DNA from: HLUCCA09 sp039822045
Lineage (GTDB): Bacteria > Pseudomonadota > Alphaproteobacteria > Rhodobacterales > Rhodobacteraceae
Assembly (NCBI GenBank): GCA_039822045.1
Contig: JBCBMY010000017.1
Location: 1 to 64,000 of the forward strand
Direction of reading: 5' to 3'
DNA length: 64,000 bases
Each line of letters starts with the position of its first letter. Positions within the stretch are counted from its first letter, which is position 1. The notes below the pieces were generated by a model that was not told the origin of the DNA, made no database searches, and saw only the letters and a program-made list of their open reading frames with translations. Positions 43,270 through 52,000 of the stretch are shown piece by piece. Made by a program: the position numbers and the translations under genes.

Positions 43270-44160
43270 ATGGACCTGCGCGCCCTTCTGATGGGCCTCG
43301 CCTTCGCGTTCATGTGGTCCTCGGCTTTCACCTCGGCGCGCATTATCGTGGCCGACGCGCCGCCCCTCGCCGCCCTGTCGCTGCGCTTCCTGATTTCGGG
43401 CGGCATCGCCATCGTATTGGCCCGCGCGATGGGGCAAAGCTGGCGGCTGACGCCCGCGCAGCTTCGCGCCACGGTGATTTTCGGGATCTGCCAGAACGCT
43501 TTGTATCTAGGGCTTAATTTCGTGGCAATGCAGTGGATCGAGGCCTCGCTCGCCTCGATCATCGCCTCGTCGATGCCGCTCATTGTTGCCTTCGCAGCCT
43601 GGTCCATGTTGGGCGAACGCCTGTCCCCCCTTGGTATCGGCGGCCTCGTTGCCGGCTTTGCCGGCGTGGCGCTGATCATGGGCAGCCGGCTGACGGGCGG
43701 GGCTGACCCGCTGGGCATTTTCCTTTGCATTATAGGGGCTTCGGCCCTCGCCTGGGCCACGCTGACCCTGCGCAACGCCTCATCCGGCGGCAATGTCCTG
43801 ATGATTGTCGGGCTGCAGATGCTGGTGGGCTCTGTCGCCTTGCTGCCTCCCGCTATCATGCTGGAAACATGGACGTTTAATCCAACGTGGCCCCTCGCGA
43901 TCGCGTTCACCTACACCACTTTGGTGCCCGGCCTCCTGGCCACGCTCGTCTGGTTCTGGCTCGTCCGCCGGATCGGCGCAACCCGGGCCGCGACGTTCCA
44001 TTTCCTCAACCCGTTCTTCGGGGTCGCCGTCGCCGCCGTGTTTCTCGGGGAAGCCATGGGCTGGGCCGATTTTGTGGGCGTTTTCATCATCATGGCCGGC
44101 ATCCTCGCCGTCCAGCGCGGCCGCGTGACCGAGCACAGCCCCGCCCCGCAGCGCGGCTGA
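43270..44160 (+). CDS. DMT-superfamily transporter (EamA domains), exporter
   Basis: 296 residues with ten predicted membrane segments in two EamA repeats. The first starts LLMGLAFAFMWSSAFTSARI, and the second includes GASALAWATLTLRNASSG. The C-terminal motif FHFLNPFFGVAVAAVFLGE is typical of EamA proteins. These usually export amino acids, purines or other metabolites; the cargo is unknown. The ATG at 43270 abuts the stop of the upstream small ORF, and the eight-unit CATATG array lies just in front, pointing to specific control. It is convergent with aroC. Confidence 0.87.
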   Translation: MDLRALLMGLAFAFMWSSAFTSARIIVADAPPLAALSLRFLISGGIAIVLARAMGQSWRLTPAQLRATVIFGICQNALYLGLNFVAMQWIEASLASIIASSMPLIVAFAAWSMLGERLSPLGIGGLVAGFAGVALIMGSRLTGGADPLGIFLCIIGASALAWATLTLRNASSGGNVLMIVGLQMLVGSVALLPPAIMLETWTFNPTWPLAIAFTYTTLVPGLLATLVWFWLVRRIGATRAATFHFLNPFFGVAVAAVFLGEAMGWADFVGVFIIMAGILAVQRGRVTEHSPAPQRG

Positions 44161-44180
44161 CGGGCACGAGACCCAATGCC

Positions 44181-45281
44181 TCAGCCGATCGGCCCCCGCA
44201 TCCCTCCGGTCTGGGCCCGATCGAGCAGCAGATGGTCCAGCAGAACGCACGCCATCATCGCCTCTCCCACAGGCACCGCACGGATGCCCACACAGGGGTC
44301 GTGGCGCCCTTTCGTGACGATCTCGGTCGCCTCGCCGGCCTTCGTGATCGTCTTGCGCGGCGTCAGGATCGACGAGGTGGGCTTGACCGCGAACCGCACG
44401 ACGACGTCCTGACCCGTTGAAATCCCTCCCAGAATCCCGCCGGCATGGTTCGAACTATAGATCGGCCCGTCCGGCCCCATGGCAATCTCGTCGGCATTCG
44501 CGTCGCCCATCAGACCCGCGGCGGCCATGCCCTCGCCCACCTCCACGCCCTTCACCGCGTTGATCGACATCATCGCGGCGGCAAGGTCGGTGTCGAGCTT
44601 GGCATAGATCGGGGCGCCAAGGCCCACAGGCACACCGGAGGCCCGGATTTCGATCATCGCCCCTACGGAATTGCCGTCCTTGCGGACCGCATCCAGATAC
44701 GCCGCCCAATCCTCCACGGCGCCCGCGTCCGGCAAGAAGAACGGGTTGTCGTCGATTGCGCCAAGGTCGAGGCGGGCGCGGTCGAGTACCATCTCGCCCA
44801 TCTGCACCATGTAGCCCTTGACCGTCAGCCCCGGCGCCAGCTGCGACAGGGCGGCCCGCGCGACGCCCCCAGCGGCGACCCGCGCCGCGGTCTCGCGCGC
44901 CGACGACCGGCCGCCGCCGCGATAGTCGCGAATCCCGTATTTCTGCCAATAGGTTATGTCAGCATGGCCAGGGCGAAACTTTTCCGCGATCTCGGAGTAG
45001 TCCTTGGAGCGCTGGTCGGTGTTGCGGATCATCAGCTGCAGGGTTGTCCCCGTGGTGAGGCCCTCGAACACGCCGGACAGGATCTCGACCGCATCGGCCT
45101 CGCGCCGCTGGGTGGTGAATCGGCTCTGGCCCGGTTTGCGCTTGTCCATCCAGACCTGCAGCGCCTCCTCCGAAACCGGGACGCCGGGGGGAACTCCGTC
45201 CACCGTGGCGCCAAGAGCGAGCCCGTGGCTCTCACCCCAGGTCGTAACCCGAAAGACGTGGCCGAATGTGTTGACGCTCAT
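44181..45281 (-). CDS. aroC: Chorismate synthase
   Basis: 366 residues. It converts 5-enolpyruvylshikimate-3-phosphate to chorismate with reduced FMN, the last common step to aromatic amino acids. The signatures are complete: GHVFRVTTWGESHGLALG at the N-terminus (with the first active-site His), GHADITYWQKYGIRDYRGGG RSSARETAARVAAG in the middle, and SNHAGGILGGISTGQDVVVR. It starts with ATG at 45281 and appears to be a single-gene unit. Confidence 0.95.
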   Translation of the reverse strand: MSVNTFGHVFRVTTWGESHGLALGATVDGVPPGVPVSEEALQVWMDKRKPGQSRFTTQRREADAVEILSGVFEGLTTGTTLQLMIRNTDQRSKDYSEIAEKFRPGHADITYWQKYGIRDYRGGGRSSARETAARVAAGGVARAALSQLAPGLTVKGYMVQMGEMVLDRARLDLGAIDDNPFFLPDAGAVEDWAAYLDAVRKDGNSVGAMIEIRASGVPVGLGAPIYAKLDTDLAAAMMSINAVKGVEVGEGMAAAGLMGDANADEIAMGPDGPIYSSNHAGGILGGISTGQDVVVRFAVKPTSSILTPRKTITKAGEATEIVTKGRHDPCVGIRAVPVGEAMMACVLLDHLLLDRAQTGGMRGPIG

Positions 45282-45383
45282 GGGATCCCTCCTGCCCGGT
45301 GGGTCTAGCCGGGGCCGACGGGGCCCTCAAGCCACGGATTTCAGGGCGAGTGGCGCCGATCGGAACCCCGTGACAGCCGAACC

Positions 45384-45815
45384 TCAGGCGGCGGGTTGAT
45401 GGACGATCGGGGGGTGGCGCGTTCCGTGGACGAACATCTCCTCGCGCACATGATCCGCCGTCGTCCGAACGGGGCGTGCGGGATGCTCTGTAGCCAGCCG
45501 GATGAGGGCCGACTCGACCTCAGCGACGATCGGCATCTTGTGCAATGCGCGGATGATCTCGAGCGCCTGCCAGACGTCCTTCGGCCAACGAAACGCTAGA
45601 TCAGCGAGGGGCACTGCCGCGTGAACGGTGTGACGCTGACCGAGGGCGATGATTGCGCCCATCCGCGTTTCGTCGATCGGATGGTGGAGCGCGTGGATCA
45701 GCCGCGCCTCATAAGTCATGTCCTTGCCAAAACTCGGGATGTCCACACCGCAGGACGGGCAGGCCTGAGTGTTTGGCGCGACCTTCTCAAAGCAGTTCGG
45801 GCAGAAATACTGCAT
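45384..45815 (-). CDS. Zinc-ribbon protein with a HEAT-like repeat region
   Basis: 143 residues, not assignable to a named family. The N-terminus has two Cys pairs (CPNC near residue 5 and CPSC near residue 19), a zinc-ribbon-like knuckle. The middle (AIIALGQRHTVHAAVPLADLAFRW, then VWQALEIIRALHKM) looks like HEAT-type helical repeats, which make protein-binding surfaces. It lies downstream of petABC on the same strand, beyond a strong terminator, and has its own start at 45815. A link to the bc1 complex is possible but not shown. Confidence 0.6.
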   Translation of the reverse strand: MQYFCPNCFEKVAPNTQACPSCGVDIPSFGKDMTYEARLIHALHHPIDETRMGAIIALGQRHTVHAAVPLADLAFRWPKDVWQALEIIRALHKMPIVAEVESALIRLATEHPARPVRTTADHVREEMFVHGTRHPPIVHQPAA

Positions 45816-45839
45816 GTCGGCCTTCCCCAGAAAGGAAAC

Positions 45840-45859
45840 GGGGCGCCCGAAGACGCCCC
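45840..45859 (-). terminator. Terminator of the petABC operon
   Basis: On the minus strand GGGGCGTC-TTCG-GGCGCCCC forms an 8-bp stem with a stable TTCG tetraloop, followed by GTTTCCTTTCT. It lies about 35 bp after the petC stop codon, before the zinc-ribbon gene. Confidence 0.8.
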
Positions 45860-45894
45860 ATCAATCTAAAGGTCGCCCCAGACCCTGGCGCAAA

Positions 45895-46704
45895 TTACTC
45901 GGCCGGCGTCTCCTTGGCGCGTGCCTTGATCGGCGCCCAGAGCCGTTTGTTGGTCAGATACAGCAGCACCGTCAGCACGCCGAGGAACACCACCCCGACG
46001 AACCCGGCCTGCTTGCGCGCCATCATCTTGGGCTCGGCCGTCCACATGAGGAACGCGGCAACATCTTTGGCCTGCTGTTCGATGGTGGCCTCGGTCCCGT
46101 CCTCATAGACGACGTCGTCGCCGTAGAGCGGCTGGGCCATGGCCAGGTAGCCCCCATAGGCGTCGTTGCCATAGAGGAAGGCACCGGCTTCCTCGCGCTC
46201 CGAGCCCGTGTAGCTCGTCAGAAGCGAGGCAATGTACTCCGCGCCGCCCATGCCGTTGAAGAGCTGCGCAAGGCCGGTGCCATAGGGGCCGTGGAAGCCC
46301 GCGCGGGCCTTGGCCATCAGGCTCAGGTCAGGCGCGTTCGACAGCGCGCTTTCGGGGAAGTGGTCGTTCGGCGTCGCTGGGCGGAAGCCGCCGAGGCCAT
46401 CGTCCAGCTCGGGATCGAACACCTCGTAGAACTCGGCATAGGCCCGGACCTGATCCTCGGGCAACTCGGGCCCGCCTCCGTCCGCCAGCGTCCGGATCGG
46501 AACATAGCGCAGCCCGTGACAGGCCGAGCAGATCTCGGTGTAGACCTGCAGACCCCGCTGGAGCTGCATCTGGTCGTAGGTGCCGAACGGTCCTTCGAAC
46601 GAAAAGGAATAGTCGGTCACGTGCCCTCCGCCGCCGGCGGCGAGCGCCCCCCCGGCCGAAAGGCCGAGGGCAGCAAGGGCTGCGATTGCGGTATGCTTGA
46701 GCAT
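45895..46704 (-). CDS. petC: Cytochrome c1 of the bc1 complex
   Basis: 269 residues. A signal peptide (MLKHTAIAALAALGLSAGGA) is followed by the mature protein, with heme motif C59-S-A-C-H63 in YTEICSACHGLRYVPIRTL, the conserved MAKARAGFHGPYG, a probable axial Met in YLAMAQPLYGDD, and a C-terminal membrane anchor (GFVGVVFLGVLTVLLYLTNK). It passes electrons from the Rieske protein to soluble or membrane cytochrome c. An in-frame ATG at 46728 overlaps the petB stop; the ATG at 46704 was preferred because the signal peptide starts there and AAGGA precedes it. Confidence 0.92.
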   Translation of the reverse strand: MLKHTAIAALAALGLSAGGALAAGGGGHVTDYSFSFEGPFGTYDQMQLQRGLQVYTEICSACHGLRYVPIRTLADGGGPELPEDQVRAYAEFYEVFDPELDDGLGGFRPATPNDHFPESALSNAPDLSLMAKARAGFHGPYGTGLAQLFNGMGGAEYIASLLTSYTGSEREEAGAFLYGNDAYGGYLAMAQPLYGDDVVYEDGTEATIEQQAKDVAAFLMWTAEPKMMARKQAGFVGVVFLGVLTVLLYLTNKRLWAPIKARAKETPAE

Positions 46705-46724
46705 AGTGGCGCTGTCCTTCTCGC

Positions 46725-48071
46725 TCATTCCGCCGGGGTCGGCGCAGCCGCACCGCCTGCTTCCTTCTCGGCGCCGTAGTGGGCCTTGAAGTCCTCCTCG
46801 ATGGTGGAGGGCTGCGGCAGCGGTTTCTCGATCACGCCGAGAAGCGGCAGGATCACCAGGAAGTAGGCGAACCAGTAGGCCGACCCGATGAGGGCGATGT
46901 AGGGATAGATCCCTTCGGCCGGCATGGCGCCGACCCACATCAGGACGAAGAAGTTCACCACGAAGAGCGCAAACCACCACTTGAACATCGGGCGGTACCG
47001 GCCTGAGCGGACCGACGAAGTGTCGAGCCACGGGGCCAGGGCCATCACGACGATCGCACCGAACATCGCGAGCACGCCAAAGAACTTCGCGTCGATGATG
47101 CCAAAGCTGATCCAGTCGGCGAACATCACGATCCACACGTCGGCGGTGAAGGCGCGCAGGATCGCGTAAAATGGCAGGAAGTACCATTCAGGCACGATGT
47201 GCGCGGGCGTCGCCAGCGGGTTGGCCTCGATGTAGTTGTCGGGGTGGCCGAGATAGTTGGGCATAAAGCCCACGACCGCGAAGAACACCACCATGATGAG
47301 GGCCAGAGCGAAGAGGTCCTTGATCACGAAGTAGGGCCAGAACGGCAATGTATCGCGCTCGGCCTCTTCCTTGGATGTACGGCGCACCTCGACCCCGGTG
47401 GGGTTATTGTTGCCGGTCGTATGGAACGCCCAGATGTGCACGATCACGAGGCCCGCGATGACGAAGGGCAAGAGATAGTGCAGCGAGAAGAAGCGGTTGA
47501 GCGTGGCATTGTCGACCGCCGGGCCGCCCTGCAGCCAGATCAGGATCGGCTCGCCCACGAACGGGATCGCGCCGAAAAGGCCGGTGATCACAGTGGCGCC
47601 CCAGAACGACATCTGGCCCCACGGCAGCACGTAGCCCATGAAGGCGGTGGCCATCATCAAGAGGTAGATCAGCATGCCGATGATCCACGTCACCTCGCGC
47701 GGCGCCTTGTAGGAGCCGTAATAAAGGCCGCGCAGGATGTGGGCATAGACCGCCACGAAGAACAGCGACGCGCCGTTCATGTGCAGGTAGCGCAGGAAGT
47801 GCCCTCCATTCACGTTGCGCATGATGTGTTCGACCGAGGCGAACGCATAGTCGACATGCGGAGTGTAGTGCATCACCAGAACGACGCCGGTGATGATCTG
47901 TAGCGCGAGGCAGAAGGTCAGCACGATGCCCCAGATCCACATCCAATTGAGGTTCTTGGGCGTGGGGATCATGATCGTGTCGTAGAGCAGGCCGACGATC
48001 GGGAGGCGGCGGTGCAGCCACTTCTCGCCGTCGCTTGTCGGTTCGTAGTGGTCGTGGGGAATTCCGGACAT
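46725..48071 (-). CDS. petB: Cytochrome b of the bc1 complex
   Basis: 448 residues and eight membrane helices. The Qo/Qi and heme-b signatures are clear: GSYKAPREVTWIIGMLIYLL, AFMGYVLPWGQMSFWGATVI, the PEWY motif in HIVPEWYFLPFYAILRAF, and heme-ligand His residues in helices B and D. It oxidises quinol and pumps protons by the Q cycle. It is the second gene of petABC, 15 bp after petA, and its stop is close to the petC start. Confidence 0.95.
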   Translation of the reverse strand: MSGIPHDHYEPTSDGEKWLHRRLPIVGLLYDTIMIPTPKNLNWMWIWGIVLTFCLALQIITGVVLVMHYTPHVDYAFASVEHIMRNVNGGHFLRYLHMNGASLFFVAVYAHILRGLYYGSYKAPREVTWIIGMLIYLLMMATAFMGYVLPWGQMSFWGATVITGLFGAIPFVGEPILIWLQGGPAVDNATLNRFFSLHYLLPFVIAGLVIVHIWAFHTTGNNNPTGVEVRRTSKEEAERDTLPFWPYFVIKDLFALALIMVVFFAVVGFMPNYLGHPDNYIEANPLATPAHIVPEWYFLPFYAILRAFTADVWIVMFADWISFGIIDAKFFGVLAMFGAIVVMALAPWLDTSSVRSGRYRPMFKWWFALFVVNFFVLMWVGAMPAEGIYPYIALIGSAYWFAYFLVILPLLGVIEKPLPQPSTIEEDFKAHYGAEKEAGGAAAPTPAE

Positions 48072-48086
48072 GCAGTTATTCCTCCG

Positions 48087-48665
48087 TTAGCCGAGCTGAA
48101 TGGTCACGTCGTCGACAAACGCGGCGACCGGGACCGGCAGATTTTCGGGTGCGGGACCGCGACGAATACGGCCGGACGTGTCGTAGTGGGAGCCGTGGCA
48201 GGGGCAGAACCACCCGCCGAAATCACCGGCGCCATCGCCGATGGGCACGCATCCCAGATGCGTGCACACGCCCATCATCACGAGCCACGGGCTGTCGCCC
48301 TCGGCGCCGGGGGCAAGAAGGGCCCGGTTGGCATCGGACGCGTCGGCATCGGGGCCTGCATTGGCGTTGCGGGCATCGGGATCGGGCAGCGTGGACAGAT
48401 CGACATCGGCGGCCGCGGCGAGCTCTTCCTCGGTGCGGTAGCGGATGAAAACGGGCTTGCCCAACCACTTAACGGTCAGCTGCGAGCCCGGGCCGAGCGA
48501 GCTGACATCCACGCGGATCGAGCTGAGGGCCTGTACGTCTGCGGTGGGGTTCATCTGGTTCACGAGCGGCCAGATCGCGGCACCGGCAGTCACCGCACCG
48601 GCGCCCGCCGTAGCATAATACAGAAAGTCGCGACGCGAGCTTTCGTGTTCTTCGGCCTGGGACAC
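48087..48665 (-). CDS. petA: Rieske iron-sulfur protein of the bc1 complex
   Basis: 192 residues. A Tat-type N-terminus (SSRRDFLYYATAGAG) doubles as the single membrane anchor. The 2Fe-2S ligands are in CTHLGCVPIG and CPCHGSHYDTSGR. Between about residues 90 and 115 there is a D/A/N-rich insertion (DPDARNANAG, DADASDANRAL). It is the first gene of petABC; the promoter should lie in the 235 bp upstream (48666-48900), where no clear -35/-10 was identified. Confidence 0.94.
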   Translation of the reverse strand: MSQAEEHESSRRDFLYYATAGAGAVTAGAAIWPLVNQMNPTADVQALSSIRVDVSSLGPGSQLTVKWLGKPVFIRYRTEEELAAAADVDLSTLPDPDARNANAGPDADASDANRALLAPGAEGDSPWLVMMGVCTHLGCVPIGDGAGDFGGWFCPCHGSHYDTSGRIRRGPAPENLPVPVAAFVDDVTIQLG

Positions 48666-48900
48666 GTAGGATCTCCCTTCCTTGGCATCTTAAGTCGTCG
48701 CGCGGAAAAAGGTGGCACTCAATGCTCGCTCCCCGCCATCGGGGGAGTATCTAGAGAGGGGCTATGGCCGCGTCCACCCGACAATCCGGCACACGTGCGG
48801 CAGGGTGTCGCAAAAAGCAATGGGTTTGCGCTAACACCACGGGGCTGCGGCGCTATGCCCGAGACCGCTTCGGGCCACCCATCGGGCCGACGGGGCGGCG

Positions 48901-49506
48901 CTAGGCGGGCGGGCGCGTTTCCGTCATCGCCGGCCGCGCGGAGAAGGTGCGCTCCCAGGCAACCAGCGCACCGCGGCCCTTCCGCCAGTCGCGGGCTGCA
49001 TGGCGGAAATCCAGATAGCCCAGCGCGCATCCAACAGCGATCTGCCCCATGTCGAGGCGGCCCGACAGATGGCTGATCCAGCGGGTCTCCAACACATCAA
49101 GGGCGCGGGCGATCTTTTGCCATTGCGCTTCGACCCAGGCCTCGGAGCGCTGGCCCTCGTCGCGGCACCGGCCCTCATAGACCATCAGGATGGCGGCATC
49201 GAGGATCCCGTCGGCCAGCGCCTCGAGCGTCATCACCTCCCAGATCCGCCCGTCCGGATAGAGGCCGCCACGCCCGCGGGCATCGAGGAACCGACAGATC
49301 ACGCGGCTGTCGACAAGCGTCGGGCCATCGTCACGCATCAGCGCCGGGACCTTGCCGAGGGGGTTCTGGGCAATGACGGTGGCGTTCGGCTCGGTCGGAG
49401 AGCCGGATGCGGGGACAAGGGCAACCTCATCCTTCTGGCCAGTCTCGATCAGGGTGACCATCACCTTGCGCACGTAGGGTGATGTGGGGCTGTAGATGAG
49501 TTGCAT
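48901..49506 (-). CDS. Glutathione S-transferase family protein
   Basis: 201 residues. The N-terminal thioredoxin-like domain (MQLIYSPTSPYVRKVMVTLI) has the SPYVRK active-site region of bacterial GSTs with a Ser/Tyr pair; NPLGKVPALMRDDGPTLVDS follows with the cis-Pro and the glutathione-contacting Asp-Ser. The C-terminal helical domain ends at the gene stop. The ATG at 49506 is where the domain starts; longer frames upstream were rejected. The substrate is unknown. The next gene downstream is the petABC operon, 235 bp away. Confidence 0.87.
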   Translation of the reverse strand: MQLIYSPTSPYVRKVMVTLIETGQKDEVALVPASGSPTEPNATVIAQNPLGKVPALMRDDGPTLVDSRVICRFLDARGRGGLYPDGRIWEVMTLEALADGILDAAILMVYEGRCRDEGQRSEAWVEAQWQKIARALDVLETRWISHLSGRLDMGQIAVGCALGYLDFRHAARDWRKGRGALVAWERTFSARPAMTETRPPA

Positions 49507-49588
49507 CGGGTAGGCCTCCGTGACGGTGCGGGCGCACGGTAACGCCCGCGGCCCCCGGTGCAAGGGCCGGCCCGTGAACGGCGGTGCG

Positions 49589-50008
49589 CTACTTCTGGAT
49601 CGACTGGAGATACTCGGCGATGACGAGAACACGACCGCGGGTTTCGATCACGGCGTCGAAGTCTTCCGATTCCAGGCGCTGGCGCATGGTGTAGAGGTTA
49701 CCGAATACCGGCATGGCGCTTTCGTGGCCGCGCAAGCCGCTTCGACCATCAATGACGTGGATGACATCGAGCATGGGGAACTCCCCATCATTCTCCGCCG
49801 CCAGAATGGTGATGTCGGGCACCGGGACGGTAAGGAGCGCCGCGAGCGGCCCGTCGCCTTCACCCCCCAGACCGTGACAGCCGCCGCAAGTGGCCTCGAA
49901 GAGCGCAGGGCCCGCCGCATCGTCATCTATGGCGGTTTGTGCGGAGACAGGGTTCGAGAGTGCGGCAATCGGCAGGACAGCGAACAGTAGGGCGGCGAAG
50001 CGGAGCAT
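49589..50008 (-). CDS. Periplasmic class I c-type cytochrome
   Basis: 139 residues. The signal peptide MLRFAALLFAVLPIAALSNP is followed by a single-heme domain with CGGCH in LFEATCGGCHGLGGEGDGPL and a probable axial Met in ESAMPVFG. It is a small electron carrier, but the partner is not indicated; the GST gene downstream has no functional link. The ATG at 50008 was chosen as the start of the signal peptide. Its location near petABC may be coincidental. Confidence 0.85.
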   Translation of the reverse strand: MLRFAALLFAVLPIAALSNPVSAQTAIDDDAAGPALFEATCGGCHGLGGEGDGPLAALLTVPVPDITILAAENDGEFPMLDVIHVIDGRSGLRGHESAMPVFGNLYTMRQRLESEDFDAVIETRGRVLVIAEYLQSIQK

Positions 50009-50117
50009 CTGGACCTTCCTTATGGCAATCTGGATGGGGCGGACGCCGATAGCGGGCGCCAACTTGCCCCGGGCACCCCATTGGACCCCGTCGGAAACGC
50101 GCCGTCTTTGGCGAGGA

Positions 50118-50744
50118 TCAAATCTGGGGCGACACCGCCCGCATCAGCGCGGCGAGCGCGGCATGCTCGCTTCCGGGCGACCTGGCTCCGGCGATCCGCT
50201 CGGCGGCCTGCACACGGGCCGTGTCCGGCTTGTTCTGGTTCAGCTTCCAGGTGCTGTCGACGCTCTCGATGCGCATGCGGGCCGGGACAAGGCTGCGCAT
50301 CATGCGCTCCATCACGCCGGGCGACATCTTGGCCGAGGTCCACGGTTGCTTGTCCAGCCGGGCCTCCATTGCGTCCGACAGACGGTCAAGCAAGGACCTT
50401 AGGCTCTCCGGCGGCAATAGCTCCAACGGACCGCGCAGGTGCACGGCGATATAGTTCCAGGTCGGCACCTGGTCGGCGAGCCCATACCAATCGGGCGAGA
50501 CATAGGCATCGGGCCCGGTGACCGCCATCAGCGCAGGCTTTACCTCACCGAGCACGCGGGCGAGCGGATTGGAGCGCATGACATGCAGCCCAAGCGCGCC
50601 GCCATCCGCGTCGATTACAAAGGGAACATGCGCCGCGATGGGGCCTTCGTCTCCACAGATTGTAAGCTGACCAAAGGCACGGGCACGGGCGAAGGCAAGC
50701 GCCTCGGCCTCGGGCGTCGCGCGAAAGGCCGGATTGGGGTGCAT
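50118..50744 (-). CDS. FMN-binding negative transcriptional regulator (PaiB family)
   Basis: 208 residues of the PaiB/FMN_bind_2 family with a split-barrel flavin-binding fold: AFARARAFGQLTICGDEGPI, AHVPFVID, and VPTWNYIAVHLRGPLELL (the family hallmark W-NY). In Bacillus PaiB is linked to sporulation and protease control; in proteobacteria the role is unknown and DNA binding is doubtful. The ATG overlaps the mtaB stop by one base (TGATG), so the two are coupled. Confidence 0.85.
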   Translation of the reverse strand: MHPNPAFRATPEAEALAFARARAFGQLTICGDEGPIAAHVPFVIDADGGALGLHVMRSNPLARVLGEVKPALMAVTGPDAYVSPDWYGLADQVPTWNYIAVHLRGPLELLPPESLRSLLDRLSDAMEARLDKQPWTSAKMSPGVMERMMRSLVPARMRIESVDSTWKLNQNKPDTARVQAAERIAGARSPGSEHAALAALMRAVSPQI

Positions 50745-52000
50745 CAGGCCAGGAGCCGGGCGCCGTTTTGCCCAGAGATCCGCGCAGAAACGATGCGTCC
50801 CACAGGCTGTGCTTCGGCAAAGGTGACCTCGGCAAAATGCTCGGTCCGGCCCATATGCGGTGCCTCCATCAACACCCGATGGTCGCGTCCGACCTGGGCG
50901 GCAAGATAGGTGCGTACGCGCGAGGCCCCGGCGGCGCGAAGACGTGCGGCGCGGTCCTTTAATGTGGCTCCGTTGACCTGCGGCATGCGTGCGGCGGGGG
51001 TGCCCTTGCGGGCGCTGAAGGGGAAGATGTGCAGCCACGTCAGACCGCATTCCTCGACGAGCCGAAGGGAGTTCTCAAACATCGCCTCCGTCTCGGTGGG
51101 GAAGCCGGCGATGATATCGGCTCCGAACGTCATGTCGCTCCGCACAGCGCGCACCTCCTCACAGAAGCGGATCGCGTCGTCGCGCAAATGGCGGCGCTTC
51201 ATGCGTTTCAGGATCATATCGTCGCCCGCCTGCAGGCTGAGATGCAGATGCGGCATCAGGCGCGGCTCGGTCGCCAGCGCCTCCATCAGCGCAGGGTCGG
51301 CCTCGATCGAGTCGATCGACGACAGGCGCAGACGCGGGAGACCTGGCACAAGCCGCAGAATGCGTCGGACAAGATCGCCAAGGCGCGGCGCAGCGGGCAG
51401 ATCGACCCCCCATGACGTCAGATCGACGCCGGTCAGCACAACTTCCTCATAGCCGCGGTCGGCGAGCCGCGCGATCTGGTCGACCACCACGCCCGCCGGC
51501 ACCGAGCGCGAGTTGCCCCGCCCATATGGGATAATGCAGAACGTGCAGCGGTGATCGCAGCCATTCTGGATCTGCACATAGGCGCGCGAGCGGCTGCCGA
51601 ACCCATCGATCAGGTGCGACGCGGTCTCGCGGACAGACATGATATCGTCGACCTGCACGCGCTCGGTTTGGCCGGTAAAGTCGGGCGCAAGCCGCGCCCA
51701 GGTCGCCGGCGCCATCTTCTCGGCATTGCCGATCACATGGTCGACCTCGTCCATGCCGGAAAAGGTCTCGGGCTCTGTCTGCGCAGCACACCCGGTGACG
51801 ACGATCCGGGCGGCAGGATTCTCGCGACGGAGCCGGCGAATCTCCTGACGCGCCTTGCGCACAGCTTCGGCGGTTACGGCACACGTATTGACAACCTCGA
51901 CAGCGCCCACGCCTGCATCGGCGACAAGCCGCTTCATCGCCTCGGTCTCATAGGCGTTGAGCCGGCAGCCGAGGGTGGTGAAGCGGGGCGCACCCATCAT
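50744..52000 (-). CDS. mtaB: tRNA (N6-threonylcarbamoyladenosine37-C2)-methylthiotransferase
   Basis: 418 residues of the radical-SAM methylthiotransferase family. The N-terminal UPF0004 domain has the extra cluster Cys residues (FTTLGCRLNAYETEAM, VVNTCAVTAEAVRKARQE, VTGCAAQTEPE). The radical-SAM motif CDHRCTFCIIP lies near residue 150. A TRAM-like C-terminus ends the protein. It converts t6A37 to ms2t6A37 in tRNAs reading ANN codons. The opening TLGCRLN is the MtaB form rather than MiaB or RimO. The ATG overlaps the dapF stop. Confidence 0.93.
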   Translation of the reverse strand: MMGAPRFTTLGCRLNAYETEAMKRLVADAGVGAVEVVNTCAVTAEAVRKARQEIRRLRRENPAARIVVTGCAAQTEPETFSGMDEVDHVIGNAEKMAPATWARLAPDFTGQTERVQVDDIMSVRETASHLIDGFGSRSRAYVQIQNGCDHRCTFCIIPYGRGNSRSVPAGVVVDQIARLADRGYEEVVLTGVDLTSWGVDLPAAPRLGDLVRRILRLVPGLPRLRLSSIDSIEADPALMEALATEPRLMPHLHLSLQAGDDMILKRMKRRHLRDDAIRFCEEVRAVRSDMTFGADIIAGFPTETEAMFENSLRLVEECGLTWLHIFPFSARKGTPAARMPQVNGATLKDRAARLRAAGASRVRTYLAAQVGRDHRVLMEAPHMGRTEHFAEVTFAEAQPVGRIVSARISGQNGARLLA

